Positions 1 through 6,007 of a DNA stretch of 6,007 nucleotides are shown piece after piece (within the stretch, counting starts at the first letter, position 1; every line of letters begins with the position of its first letter). Source of the DNA: Planctomycetota bacterium. GTDB lineage: Bacteria > Planctomycetota > Brocadiia > SM23-32. The notes beneath the pieces were generated by a model that saw only the letters and a list, made by a program, of their open reading frames with translations, did no database searches and was not told the DNA's origin. The position numbers were made by a program, and so were the translations under genes. The stretch is from contig JAGXLK010000176.1 of assembly GCA_018334735.1 (NCBI GenBank), positions 1 to 6,007 on the forward strand, read 5' to 3'.

Positions 1-94
1 CGGTGACATCCATGCACGGTCGATCTATGAATTCACCGCGCCAGAAGGCTTTCAAATGCGGGACAGCTTCTTCAAAATCAGGATTGAATTCCAT
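1..94 (-). CDS. 5' fragment of a probable uroporphyrinogen-decarboxylase-like protein (partial)
   Basis: Reading the minus strand from the ATG at 92-94 gives 31 uninterrupted codons before the window ends. The peptide contains NPDFEEA (residues 4-10) followed by AFWRGEFIDRP (16-26). From memory, a short helical start followed by a W-x-G/R-E-x-I/V-D-R-P stretch is typical of URO-D-like proteins found in Planctomycetota, Lentisphaerota and Firmicutes; these are mostly not heme enzymes and several are linked to corrinoid methyl transfer or to sugar-gene clusters. The family assignment rests on this short stretch only. The start lies 46 nt after the rsmE stop. An in-frame ATG at 128-130 would add 12 mostly basic and polar residues and begin 10 nt after that stop. 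The chosen start has only a weak purine-rich AGAAAG upstream. The rest of the gene is outside the window. Confidence 0.55.
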   Translation of the reverse strand, partial: MEFNPDFEEAVPHLKAFWRGEFIDRPCMDVT

Positions 95-140
95 TTTTAT
101 CTTTCTGCTTTTTTCCTTTGCCCCGGTCATTTGCTGTATC

Positions 141-872
141 TTATCCGAAGCGACTGACCAACAAACCGGCAAGGATCGCGGCGGCCAGTTCGGTCCGTAA
201 TCTGAAAGGCGAAATCCAGATTTTCACAGCGCCGTTTGTTTCCAGGGCTTCTTTTTCGTCGGGCGAAAATCCTCCCGGTGGGCCAACAAAACAGGAATAC
301 GAATTGGTCGTCCCGGAGCGAAGTTCCACGTCCTCTATTTTTGTACCTTCGGGGTCGGCAAGCAAAAGCTCACCCGAAGCGCGCTCCAGAGACACTTCAA
401 AGCTCAATGGGGACGATAATCTTGGGAAGCGGGCGTTCCATGATTGTTTGGCGGAAGCGACGATTTTGCGCTGGAAGCGTTCTTCTTTTTTGCCCCAACG
501 CTTTGTCCACCACTTTTTCTGACAGTATTTGCATTCAACGGGCGTCACGGATCGAATGCCCAGCGGTACGAGGAGTTCCAACATTTGGTCAAAACGCGTT
601 TTGTCCGGGAGCCCGACGTAAAAATCCATTTCTGGTTCAACGGCGCGCGGGGTCTGCTTTTCCCGGACCTTTCCCACACAACCACCATCCTGAAAAGACT
701 CGATTTCGACGCGATAAATATGGCCCTGACCCAGCGTGACGAATGCGGTATCGCCTTCCTGGACGCGCAGAACGGAACGGAGATGCCGGGTTTCGCTTTC
801 GTCGAGGTAAACCCGGTCTGCTTCAGTGCGATCGGCCTTGAAAAGATAATGTCCGTCGGATTCGGAAATCAT
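141..872 (-). CDS. rsmE: 16S rRNA (uracil1498-N3)-methyltransferase RsmE
   Basis: The 243-residue product has the usual RsmE length and layout: an N-terminal PUA-like RNA-binding barrel (about 1-75, with HLRSVLRV at 30-37) and a C-terminal SPOUT/trefoil-knot domain. Family landmarks are KTRFDQMLELLVPLGI (91-106), a basic Trp-rich segment ending in AKQS (141-144), the GPPGGFSPDE loop (197-206) and FRLRTELAA (223-231). RsmE uses S-adenosylmethionine to methylate N3 of U1498 in 16S rRNA in the cytoplasm. Two knot positions differ from the form I remember as usual: GPEGG reads GPPGG (P199), and RTETA reads RTELA (L229). The ATG follows the stop of the TPR gene by 14 nt and has only a weak GGA upstream, which suits translational coupling. 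The family is clear; retained activity is likely but not shown. Confidence 0.9.
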   Translation of the reverse strand: MISESDGHYLFKADRTEADRVYLDESETRHLRSVLRVQEGDTAFVTLGQGHIYRVEIESFQDGGCVGKVREKQTPRAVEPEMDFYVGLPDKTRFDQMLELLVPLGIRSVTPVECKYCQKKWWTKRWGKKEERFQRKIVASAKQSWNARFPRLSSPLSFEVSLERASGELLLADPEGTKIEDVELRSGTTNSYSCFVGPPGGFSPDEKEALETNGAVKIWISPFRLRTELAAAILAGLLVSRFG

Positions 873-886
873 GATTTGTCCGATTC

Positions 887-3148
887 TTAAGGTTTTTCCC
901 AGCGTCGCTTCTCAAGTCGGTAAATCCACGTTTTATTATCCTTGTTCGTGGCGATCGTAACATAAAGACCGTCTTCCCGCGCCGAAACGTCGATCACTTT
1001 TACATCAACGGGTTCCTCGCCGATTGCGAACACATCCCACATACTCCGTTGACGATCGTAGGAAAAGAGACCGTGATTGGTGCCGACCCACACTCGTTTT
1101 TTCGTAAACGCGACCGCCGTGACGTCTGGAACCTCGTCGATGATCCATCGGATCTCTTCTTCATAGCGATACATCTTACCTTTTTCAAGCTCGGCTCTGA
1201 CGAGGAAATGGTGCGTGAAAGCGGCCCAGAGCTGGTTTTTGGCGAACGGATCTTCCTTTATCCACAGAACCTTGCCGATTTTGGCCAGCTCATCTTGAAA
1301 CTCTTTTTCCGAGCGTGGTCCCCTTTGATCTTCACCAGTCAGGTGACGAGTTTGGATCAAAGTGATGGCTTCGTCGACGAGTGAAAGCAGTTTTGGAGCG
1401 GCACCATTTCTGATCATTTTGAGCTTCTCGATGTGTTCGGGTGCTCCGACACGTCCGAGGAACCAGACGGCAGCCCTGCGTTTGACGGGGCGGGCATCCT
1501 GAAGGAATTTTGCGAGGATATCCCCGTTTCTATCGGCCGCCCCGTAGCGCGCTTTCATTTCAAGACGCCGGAAGTACTCTTCGTGGAGGATGGCCATGCT
1601 GCGTTCGGTCAGGCTTCGGTTCACGGCGTCAAAATGCTCGACAGCTTTGCTGTATTGCTCTTTTGCAAGGCGGTAACGCGCCAGTCGGACGTGGGCATTG
1701 ATATCGTAGATGCTGTTGTGCGGTTCTGATTCCAGAATGTTTTCCCAGAGTTTTACGCAATCGGCTGTTTTTCCCCAGTTGGCGAATTCTTCGGCGAGAG
1801 CATAGATTTTCGATTCCTTTTCGGCGCATTTTTCCTCCAGTTTTGCCAGATATGACCTGGCATCCTCAGCTTGCCCGCTCTGCAGAAGCAGGTGGTAGCG
1901 ACAGCAGTCCAGCCAGGTGCCGCTGATACCTTTTTTCTCGAGATTTGCCAGGAGTTCCTCTGCCGTTTCAATCTGTCGTCGCGATAGCAATCTCTGGAAG
2001 GCGGGGCGCCCCACTTTTTCGATCCAACTGTCCACACGTCTTTTGTCTTTTTCGTCGAGATGTTTTCGATAAGCGAGACAGTATTCGAGCGCTTTCTGGT
2101 GGTTCCCTGCGGCTGCATGAAGCTTGTAGAGGAGTATCAGATATTTTTGCCGGCTTTGTCCTTTGCCCTCAGGCAGGGCAGCAAGTTTTTCTTCCGCTTT
2201 CAGGATGGCATCGGGAAGTGTGCCACGATGACGATGGACCTCTGCTATTTCTTCGGTCGTTCGGCGTGCCCGCCAGGTGCCGCGTTTTTCAAGGTTCATC
2301 TGCTGGTAATGTTCTGTGAGGAGATAGAGCGCCTCGTCGAATTTCTTCTGGTCTTTCAGAATTCGTGCCAGCAACCGGTCGAGATTTTGTCCGTTACGGC
2401 GGGCGTGGCGAGCAAGCTGCTCGGCTTCGTTCAGGAATTTGGCGCGATACAACTCTCGGGCCAGGCTTGCTGTGAGCGCCGGATTTTCCCGATCATGTAC
2501 CAGTCCCAGGCCTTTTTCCTGCTGGCCGAGGCGGAAATAGAGCTTGGCAACCTGCCGAAGTCGGGCGCGGCTGTCGGGTGATTCAGCGAGCTGTTGTTTT
2601 CTGATTTCAAGTGCTTTTTCGAACTCCCCCACTTCTTCGTACAAACTCGCCAGGCGCTTTTTGAGCCGCGTTTTTTCGTTTCCTGTCGAAAGTCCCAGGG
2701 CTTTTTCATATACCTCAATCGCTGCGAAGGATTCTCGTCGATCATAGTGATGCTTCGCGAGGCGGCACAGCAATTTCTGATGGATCTCGCGACGCCGTTC
2801 GTCTCCCGGGTTGGATTCGGGGATTCGATTTAAAAGGCGGCGGATTTCGGACGCGTAAAGGTTACCTTCCCACGATAGCTTCGTTGCTGTTCTCAGGCGG
2901 CCCAGCGCACGAAACAAGTGGGGCGAGTCCAGTGGCATTTCCCGCAGGTTCTTCTTCAGCAAAAGAATGGCCTGGTTGTATTTCTTTTCGCTGATCAGTT
3001 CACTGGCGTGTTCCAGATATCCTTTTTCGTTCTGATTTTCTGCGGGTGCCCCATTGAGATTGACCGAAAGTAACAGCACGATGGTCAGGATTGCGATGCC
3101 CAGAGACTGTTTCGGTCGCGAAAAGTTTTTCACCTGATGTTTCAGCAT
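887..3148 (-). CDS. Exported TPR-repeat protein with HEAT-like segment and C-terminal partial beta-propeller
   Basis: From the ATG at 3146-3148 this is 753 residues. Residues 1-36 look like a Sec signal peptide: a basic n-region (MLKHQVKNFSRPKQ), hydrophobic SLGIAILTIVLLLSVNL, then NGAPA as a likely cleavage area. Residues about 43-560 are helical repeats of TPR type, for example KKYNQAILLLKKNL (55-68), ESFAAIEVYEKAL (139-151), GEFEKALEIRKQQL (174-187) and EQYSKAVEHFDAV (497-509). Residues about 543-596 (ARPVKRRAAVWFLGRVGAPEH near the start) look like a HEAT-type repeat. The end (about 670-753) carries VWVGTNHGLFSYD (686-698), the signature of Reg_prop-type beta-propeller blades, but only one or two blades fit. 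The frame is open up to a TTG at 3310 that overlaps the upstream gene; ATGs at 3187 and 3148 are alternatives. I chose 3148 for its normal signal peptide, although its Shine-Dalgarno is weak. No enzyme signature is visible. A protein-protein scaffold outside the cytoplasm is the likely role; the partner is unknown. Confidence 0.82.
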   Translation of the reverse strand: MLKHQVKNFSRPKQSLGIAILTIVLLLSVNLNGAPAENQNEKGYLEHASELISEKKYNQAILLLKKNLREMPLDSPHLFRALGRLRTATKLSWEGNLYASEIRRLLNRIPESNPGDERRREIHQKLLCRLAKHHYDRRESFAAIEVYEKALGLSTGNEKTRLKKRLASLYEEVGEFEKALEIRKQQLAESPDSRARLRQVAKLYFRLGQQEKGLGLVHDRENPALTASLARELYRAKFLNEAEQLARHARRNGQNLDRLLARILKDQKKFDEALYLLTEHYQQMNLEKRGTWRARRTTEEIAEVHRHRGTLPDAILKAEEKLAALPEGKGQSRQKYLILLYKLHAAAGNHQKALEYCLAYRKHLDEKDKRRVDSWIEKVGRPAFQRLLSRRQIETAEELLANLEKKGISGTWLDCCRYHLLLQSGQAEDARSYLAKLEEKCAEKESKIYALAEEFANWGKTADCVKLWENILESEPHNSIYDINAHVRLARYRLAKEQYSKAVEHFDAVNRSLTERSMAILHEEYFRRLEMKARYGAADRNGDILAKFLQDARPVKRRAAVWFLGRVGAPEHIEKLKMIRNGAAPKLLSLVDEAITLIQTRHLTGEDQRGPRSEKEFQDELAKIGKVLWIKEDPFAKNQLWAAFTHHFLVRAELEKGKMYRYEEEIRWIIDEVPDVTAVAFTKKRVWVGTNHGLFSYDRQRSMWDVFAIGEEPVDVKVIDVSAREDGLYVTIATNKDNKTWIYRLEKRRWEKP

Positions 3149-3287
3149 CTCAGTTTTGCCAATAAGCGCAGAAGAGACCGGCAACATCACTGGAAAAGCT
3201 TCTAAACTCCGTTTTCCCAGCCTGTTTGTGGTTCGAAAGGATCGTGCTTCTATTTTAACAGGTGCCCTCGGAAACGTCGCGTCTGCC

Positions 3288-4793
3288 TCATGGTTTTTTG
3301 CTTTTGACAATCAGATTCTCGGTCGGAACGCCTTCCACATGGGCCGGGAGCGTTTTAAGATCAAGAATCCTGAGCCCAAATTCCCAGTAATTCTTTTTTT
3401 GGGCGATTTTTACCAGAATATGATTCAAACCCTTATTTAAATGCACTTGCACTAATTTCCGTGTCAACGAAGAAGGGGCGCTTTGAAGACTTGTGAATGT
3501 TTTCTTCCCGTTCAGCCAGACTCTGATCATGTCATCGTGTCGCACCTCAAAGAGAAAAGTCCCCTCTTCTGGAGATCGCACACAGGTGTAGGCGTAAGCC
3601 ATGACATAGGTGCTGTCCTTGACGGCCTTGCGCATGTTGAGGAGACCGTACCGTGATACGCTTTCAGAGGGGGCGACCTGCCAGCTAACGCCATCCGCGG
3701 GTCCGGGGAAACCGTTGGTGAGCTTATTCTCGATCCCACTCGGGGTTTCCAGCCCAAGAGAGTCGGGACAGGCTATGGCGTTGGTGACCAGCCATTGAAA
3801 AGGCCGCTCAAGCAACACTTTATGGGTTTCGATCTTGCCATTTGGATGCCGGAGTCTGATGGCCATTCGGTAGGTCCGGCGGGCCGTGTGTTTCGTCGGG
3901 AGAATCCGGAAATCCAATTTTCGAAGCGGTCTTTGGGGAGCTAAAGCAAATGTTTGCCTTTGGCCCGGTTGTATCTCTACTGGCGCCGTAGTGCTGAGAG
4001 AAACCGAGAACCGATCGGAAGAACATGGATTGTTACGAAGCCACGCCGCCAAACGTGTCGTTCGGCCTTCCTGAACAATAAAACGAGGTATAGGTTTGAG
4101 CGGAAGCGGGTGGGTTCGGCCGTGGTGCAGGGCGAAATCGGTGGGTGGCAGACCGCCGGAGCCGACTCCCAAAAAAAGGCGGGTCGGGAGATCTTCCGTC
4201 CCACAACCGGGGATCAGATTGGGCTTTTCCATTTCCTCGGGCGGCGCCTGATTGTTTCTAAACAGAATCTGGTCGACGGCCACCCCATCTTCACGGTCGA
4301 CAATCTGAACGACTACATCTTGCTTCTTGATTGACCAGTTGCCGGCCGATAGCCACTGCCATTTCCTGGCGGACCCGCCTGCGACTTTGCGGAGTTTTCC
4401 TTCCCCGACGCCAAAAAAAATCGAATTGCTACAGATACCATGCCATTTTACTCGCAACCACGCCCTCCATTTCCCGGGTCCAGGCAATTTTACATTGTAA
4501 GTTGCAGCAATGCGTGCTCCCCCGAAAGATTCCATGCTGCCAGCTCCCTCAGGAATTGCCAGGCCCAGTTTCCCGGAGGCTTTATCGAACCGAGCCACGA
4601 CGAATGGGTAACGGAGCGAATTGGCGTGTTCCGCTTCTATACAGATGGTTTTGGCTTTCGATTCGGCCCCCTGACAGGGAATCAGCGCGGGGTAGACGAA
4701 CCCGAAAATGGCAAAAAGCATCAGCAGGCTCCGTCTTTTTAGGGTCCAGCGCCAGGTTTTCCACCATCGAGGCCAACGCTGCCCAGAGCCCAT
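3288..4793 (-). CDS. Exported protein with two carbohydrate-binding-like beta-sandwich domains, no visible catalytic domain
   Basis: From the ATG at 4791-4793 this is 501 residues. The N-terminus is Trp/Arg-rich, then LKRRSLLMLFAIFGFVYPAL (18-37) forms an export signal. Residues about 48-182 resemble a CBM6/CBM35-like galactose-binding sandwich: ICIEAEHA (50-57), an aromatic-rich W-RAWLRVKWHG strand region (109-119), NSIFFGVG (123-130), and REDGVAVDQI (167-176). Residues about 225-330 look like an Ig-like beta-rich linker. Residues about 390-480 resemble the C-terminal sandwich common in PVC-group exported proteins: RHDDMIRVWLNGKK (418-431), LNKGLNHILVKI (452-463) and W-EFGLRI. I see no conserved catalytic acids of a known hydrolase. 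It directly follows the GH130 gene, which hints at glycan binding. A GTG at 4832, 2 nt after the GH130 stop, would add 13 residues. An ATG at 4721 has the best Shine-Dalgarno (GGAG, 7 nt) but cuts off the basic n-region. The start is therefore uncertain. Confidence 0.8.
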   Translation of the reverse strand: MGSGQRWPRWWKTWRWTLKRRSLLMLFAIFGFVYPALIPCQGAESKAKTICIEAEHANSLRYPFVVARFDKASGKLGLAIPEGAGSMESFGGARIAATYNVKLPGPGKWRAWLRVKWHGICSNSIFFGVGEGKLRKVAGGSARKWQWLSAGNWSIKKQDVVVQIVDREDGVAVDQILFRNNQAPPEEMEKPNLIPGCGTEDLPTRLFLGVGSGGLPPTDFALHHGRTHPLPLKPIPRFIVQEGRTTRLAAWLRNNPCSSDRFSVSLSTTAPVEIQPGQRQTFALAPQRPLRKLDFRILPTKHTARRTYRMAIRLRHPNGKIETHKVLLERPFQWLVTNAIACPDSLGLETPSGIENKLTNGFPGPADGVSWQVAPSESVSRYGLLNMRKAVKDSTYVMAYAYTCVRSPEEGTFLFEVRHDDMIRVWLNGKKTFTSLQSAPSSLTRKLVQVHLNKGLNHILVKIAQKKNYWEFGLRILDLKTLPAHVEGVPTENLIVKSKKP

Positions 4794-4834
4794 CGAAAGA
4801 ACGTGAAGAAATATGTTGTGAGATCTATGCACGG

Positions 4835-5893
4835 TTAAAAGCCGTTTCGCTCGATTGTGTTAAGCAGGTCGTCAATAGTGGCCGATGCCCCGGCTGTCAC
4901 CGTATCGGCGGCGCCGTAATAGAGAAGCAATGTCCCGTCTTTTTCCTCGATCACTCCACTTGAGAAAACGCACGGAGAATAAACGCCGTGAGTTTCATAT
5001 TCAGCGGTGGGTTCCAGGACGGGATTCTCACTTTGCCCGATCACGCGTGCCGGTTGAGTGATTTCCGATAGCATTGCCCCCAGGCAGTATCGACCGGCAA
5101 TATTAGCGCCGTGGTAAATTTCGAGCCATCCCTCATCTGTGTGGATTGGGGGAGCTCCGCACCCCACACGTTCTTCGTCCCAGTGGTTTTCCCGTGGTCC
5201 CATCGTGAAACTGTGTCCCCCCCAGTTTTGCAGGTCGGATGAGTAGGCCGTCCAGATAGCCGGGGCTCCGATTCCTTCCGCCCAGGGTCGGTGTCGGCAC
5301 ACGTAGTGTCCGTCTATCTTTTCCGGGAAAAGGCACACATCCTTATCGGTGGGCGCGAAGACGATTCCATGGCGCTTAAAACTGCGCCAGTCGGTAGTCG
5401 AAGCGAAAGCGGTGGCGACCCCCTGGGGAGAAATCGCGCTGTAACTTATCCAGTACTGGCCATCGAGATATGTAATACGCGGATCCTCAATACCGTAACG
5501 TTCGTATTCGGTTGAAGGGAACATGGCGGGCTTTTCATCGACCGAGAACGTGCGCCCATCTTTGCTCCGGGCAAGCCGAAAATGGGAAATCGACGTCAGA
5601 AGAATCCGCCCATTTGCGAGTCGCACCACCCGGTTGTCGGTTGCGTCGATACCGGGGGCGTTGGCGCGTATCCTTCGTGTTTTGAGATCGTCGCAGGTCT
5701 CATTCAACAGGGGGATGTTCAGCCAGTCACGCTCCGGGGTTGGACGTTCAGCGACCCGCAGGAGCAGCAAATATTCTCCGCCGACTTTGACCGCGCCGCA
5801 GTTGAAGACGCCGAATATCTCAAATCCATCTCGGGAAACCTGCAGATCTTCTCGAGTGATAATCGGGTTGTTGTTGAATCGTTCGAAGCACAT
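4835..5893 (-). CDS. GH130 family beta-mannoside phosphorylase (or hydrolase)
   Basis: The 352-residue product matches the five-bladed beta-propeller GH130 family, whose usual length is about 300-390. Landmarks are NPIITREDL (9-17), VFNCGAV (29-35), LLLRVAER (43-50), YGIEDPRIT (133-141), KDVCLFPEKIDGHYVCRHRP (184-203), WDEERVGCGAPPI (238-250), GWLEIYHG (255-262) and YYGAADT (325-331). By family knowledge, the Asp in EDPR (D137) is the proposed general acid. Most characterised members phosphorolyse beta-1,4- or beta-1,2-linked mannosides to alpha-mannose 1-phosphate; some are hydrolases. RHRP and the nearby basic residues suit phosphate binding, so phosphorolysis is favoured, but linkage and acceptor cannot be read. 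No signal peptide is present, so it acts in the cytoplasm. The ATG at 5893 is preceded by GGAGG and begins at the family's normal N-terminus; the longer TTG start at 5959 adds an unrelated, cysteine-containing stretch. It is the first gene of the block. Confidence 0.93.
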   Translation of the reverse strand: MCFERFNNNPIITREDLQVSRDGFEIFGVFNCGAVKVGGEYLLLLRVAERPTPERDWLNIPLLNETCDDLKTRRIRANAPGIDATDNRVVRLANGRILLTSISHFRLARSKDGRTFSVDEKPAMFPSTEYERYGIEDPRITYLDGQYWISYSAISPQGVATAFASTTDWRSFKRHGIVFAPTDKDVCLFPEKIDGHYVCRHRPWAEGIGAPAIWTAYSSDLQNWGGHSFTMGPRENHWDEERVGCGAPPIHTDEGWLEIYHGANIAGRYCLGAMLSEITQPARVIGQSENPVLEPTAEYETHGVYSPCVFSSGVIEEKDGTLLLYYGAADTVTAGASATIDDLLNTIERNGF

Positions 5894-6007
5894 ACTTTTT
5901 TCCGCCTCCGTTGGTATTATCAAAAAGACAGGATACGGGCTACAGGCGCATTTTCGCAAGCGAGCGACCGGGGCTTCCGGCTCCCTCCGCCGCGCCGAAA
6001 CGAGTAT
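5894..6007 (-). other. Upstream region of the gene block, possible promoter
   Basis: This stretch precedes the GH130 start and has no convincing gene. On the minus strand GATAAT lies at 5916-5921, one mismatch from a sigma70 -10 box, just after a T-run. I find no good -35 at 17-19 nt upstream. If it is real, the leader would be only about 15-20 nt long. A GC-rich stretch at about 5965-6000 contains CCGG-GGCTT-CCGG, a short inverted repeat that could be the tail of an upstream gene's terminator or mere composition; no T-run follows it on either strand. The promoter call is weak because the organism's consensus is unknown. Confidence 0.25.
5905..5909 (-). promoter_or_regulatory. Shine-Dalgarno sequence for the GH130 gene
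   Basis: On the minus strand this reads GGAGG, 11 nt before the ATG at 5893, in a purine-rich leader. It is the strongest ribosome-binding site seen in the window and is the main reason for preferring the ATG at 5893 over the in-frame TTG at 5959. The spacing is slightly long. Confidence 0.65.

Noticed and set aside
236..890. Overlapping plus-strand open frames of 134-167 codons opposite rsmE
   Set aside because: They lie entirely antisense to a well-recognised gene, overlap each other in different frames, have no recognisable domain and show compositions typical of shadow frames.
2060..2581. Plus-strand open frame of 173 codons opposite the TPR gene
   Set aside because: It is antisense to a region with clear TPR heptad-like helical coding; hydrophobic Phe/Leu richness is what the reverse of Lys/Glu-rich TPR codons gives.
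3192..3217. Inverted repeat GGAAAA / TTTTCC in the 139-nt gap
   Set aside because: The stem is only 6 bp, A/T-rich, with a 14-nt loop and no following T-run, so it is not supported as a terminator or operator.
3252..3260. TGTTAAAAT on the minus strand, resembling an extended -10 box before the TPR gene
   Set aside because: There is no -35 partner, and a single near-match is expected by chance in this length; it is only a candidate for an internal promoter.
4719..4728. ATG at 4721 with GGAG 7 nt upstream as the start of the exported protein
   Set aside because: The GGAG falls on Arg-Ser codons of the KRRS segment, and starting here would leave a signal peptide with no positive n-region.
4331..4963. 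Plus-strand open frame of 210 codons spanning the junction of the two upstream genes
   Set aside because: It is Arg/Ser/Cys-rich, lies antisense to two supported genes and has no family signature.
1..6007. CRISPR array, tandem repeats, tRNA, insertion sequence or phage genes
   Set aside because: No direct repeats with regular spacing, no cloverleaf-like segment and no transposase, integrase or phage motifs were seen on either strand.

Overview
The window is a compact block of bacterial genes all read from the minus strand, so transcription runs from position 6007 towards 1. Four complete genes and the first codons of a fifth fill nearly everything. In transcription order they are: a GH130-family beta-mannoside phosphorylase-like enzyme (4835-5893), an exported protein built from two carbohydrate-binding-like beta-sandwich modules (3288-4793), an exported TPR-repeat protein ending in a short piece of beta-propeller (887-3148), the 16S rRNA methyltransferase RsmE (141-872), and a partial gene running off the left edge whose N-terminus resembles uroporphyrinogen-decarboxylase-like proteins (1-94). 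Gaps are short: about 41, 139, 14 and 46 nt. An operon is plausible, although the 139-nt gap could hold an internal promoter.

No rRNA, tRNA, CRISPR array, transposase, attachment site or convincing terminator was seen. The only stretch upstream of the block is 5894-6007, which contains a good Shine-Dalgarno sequence for the GH130 gene and a possible -10 element. No gene-free stretch exceeds 300 bases.

The organism looks like a Gram-negative-type bacterium of moderate G+C. The mix of a GH130 enzyme, a non-catalytic protein with an N-terminal IEAE-type sugar-binding-like domain and a C-terminal DD...VWLNG sandwich, a large TPR protein with a propeller signature, and an 'FWRGE-IDRP' N-terminus recalls Planctomycetota, Lentisphaerota, Verrucomicrobiota and similar uncultured lineages. 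That placement is inference from domain style; nothing here fixes the phylum.

Functionally, the first two genes suggest mannoside or other glycan handling: a cytoplasmic phosphorolytic enzyme and an exported protein that may bind glycan or cell wall. The TPR/propeller protein would be a periplasmic or surface scaffold. RsmE is a housekeeping gene whose presence here is probably incidental. No previously undescribed system is demonstrated; the most interesting leads are the non-catalytic exported pair next to GH130 and the incomplete propeller.
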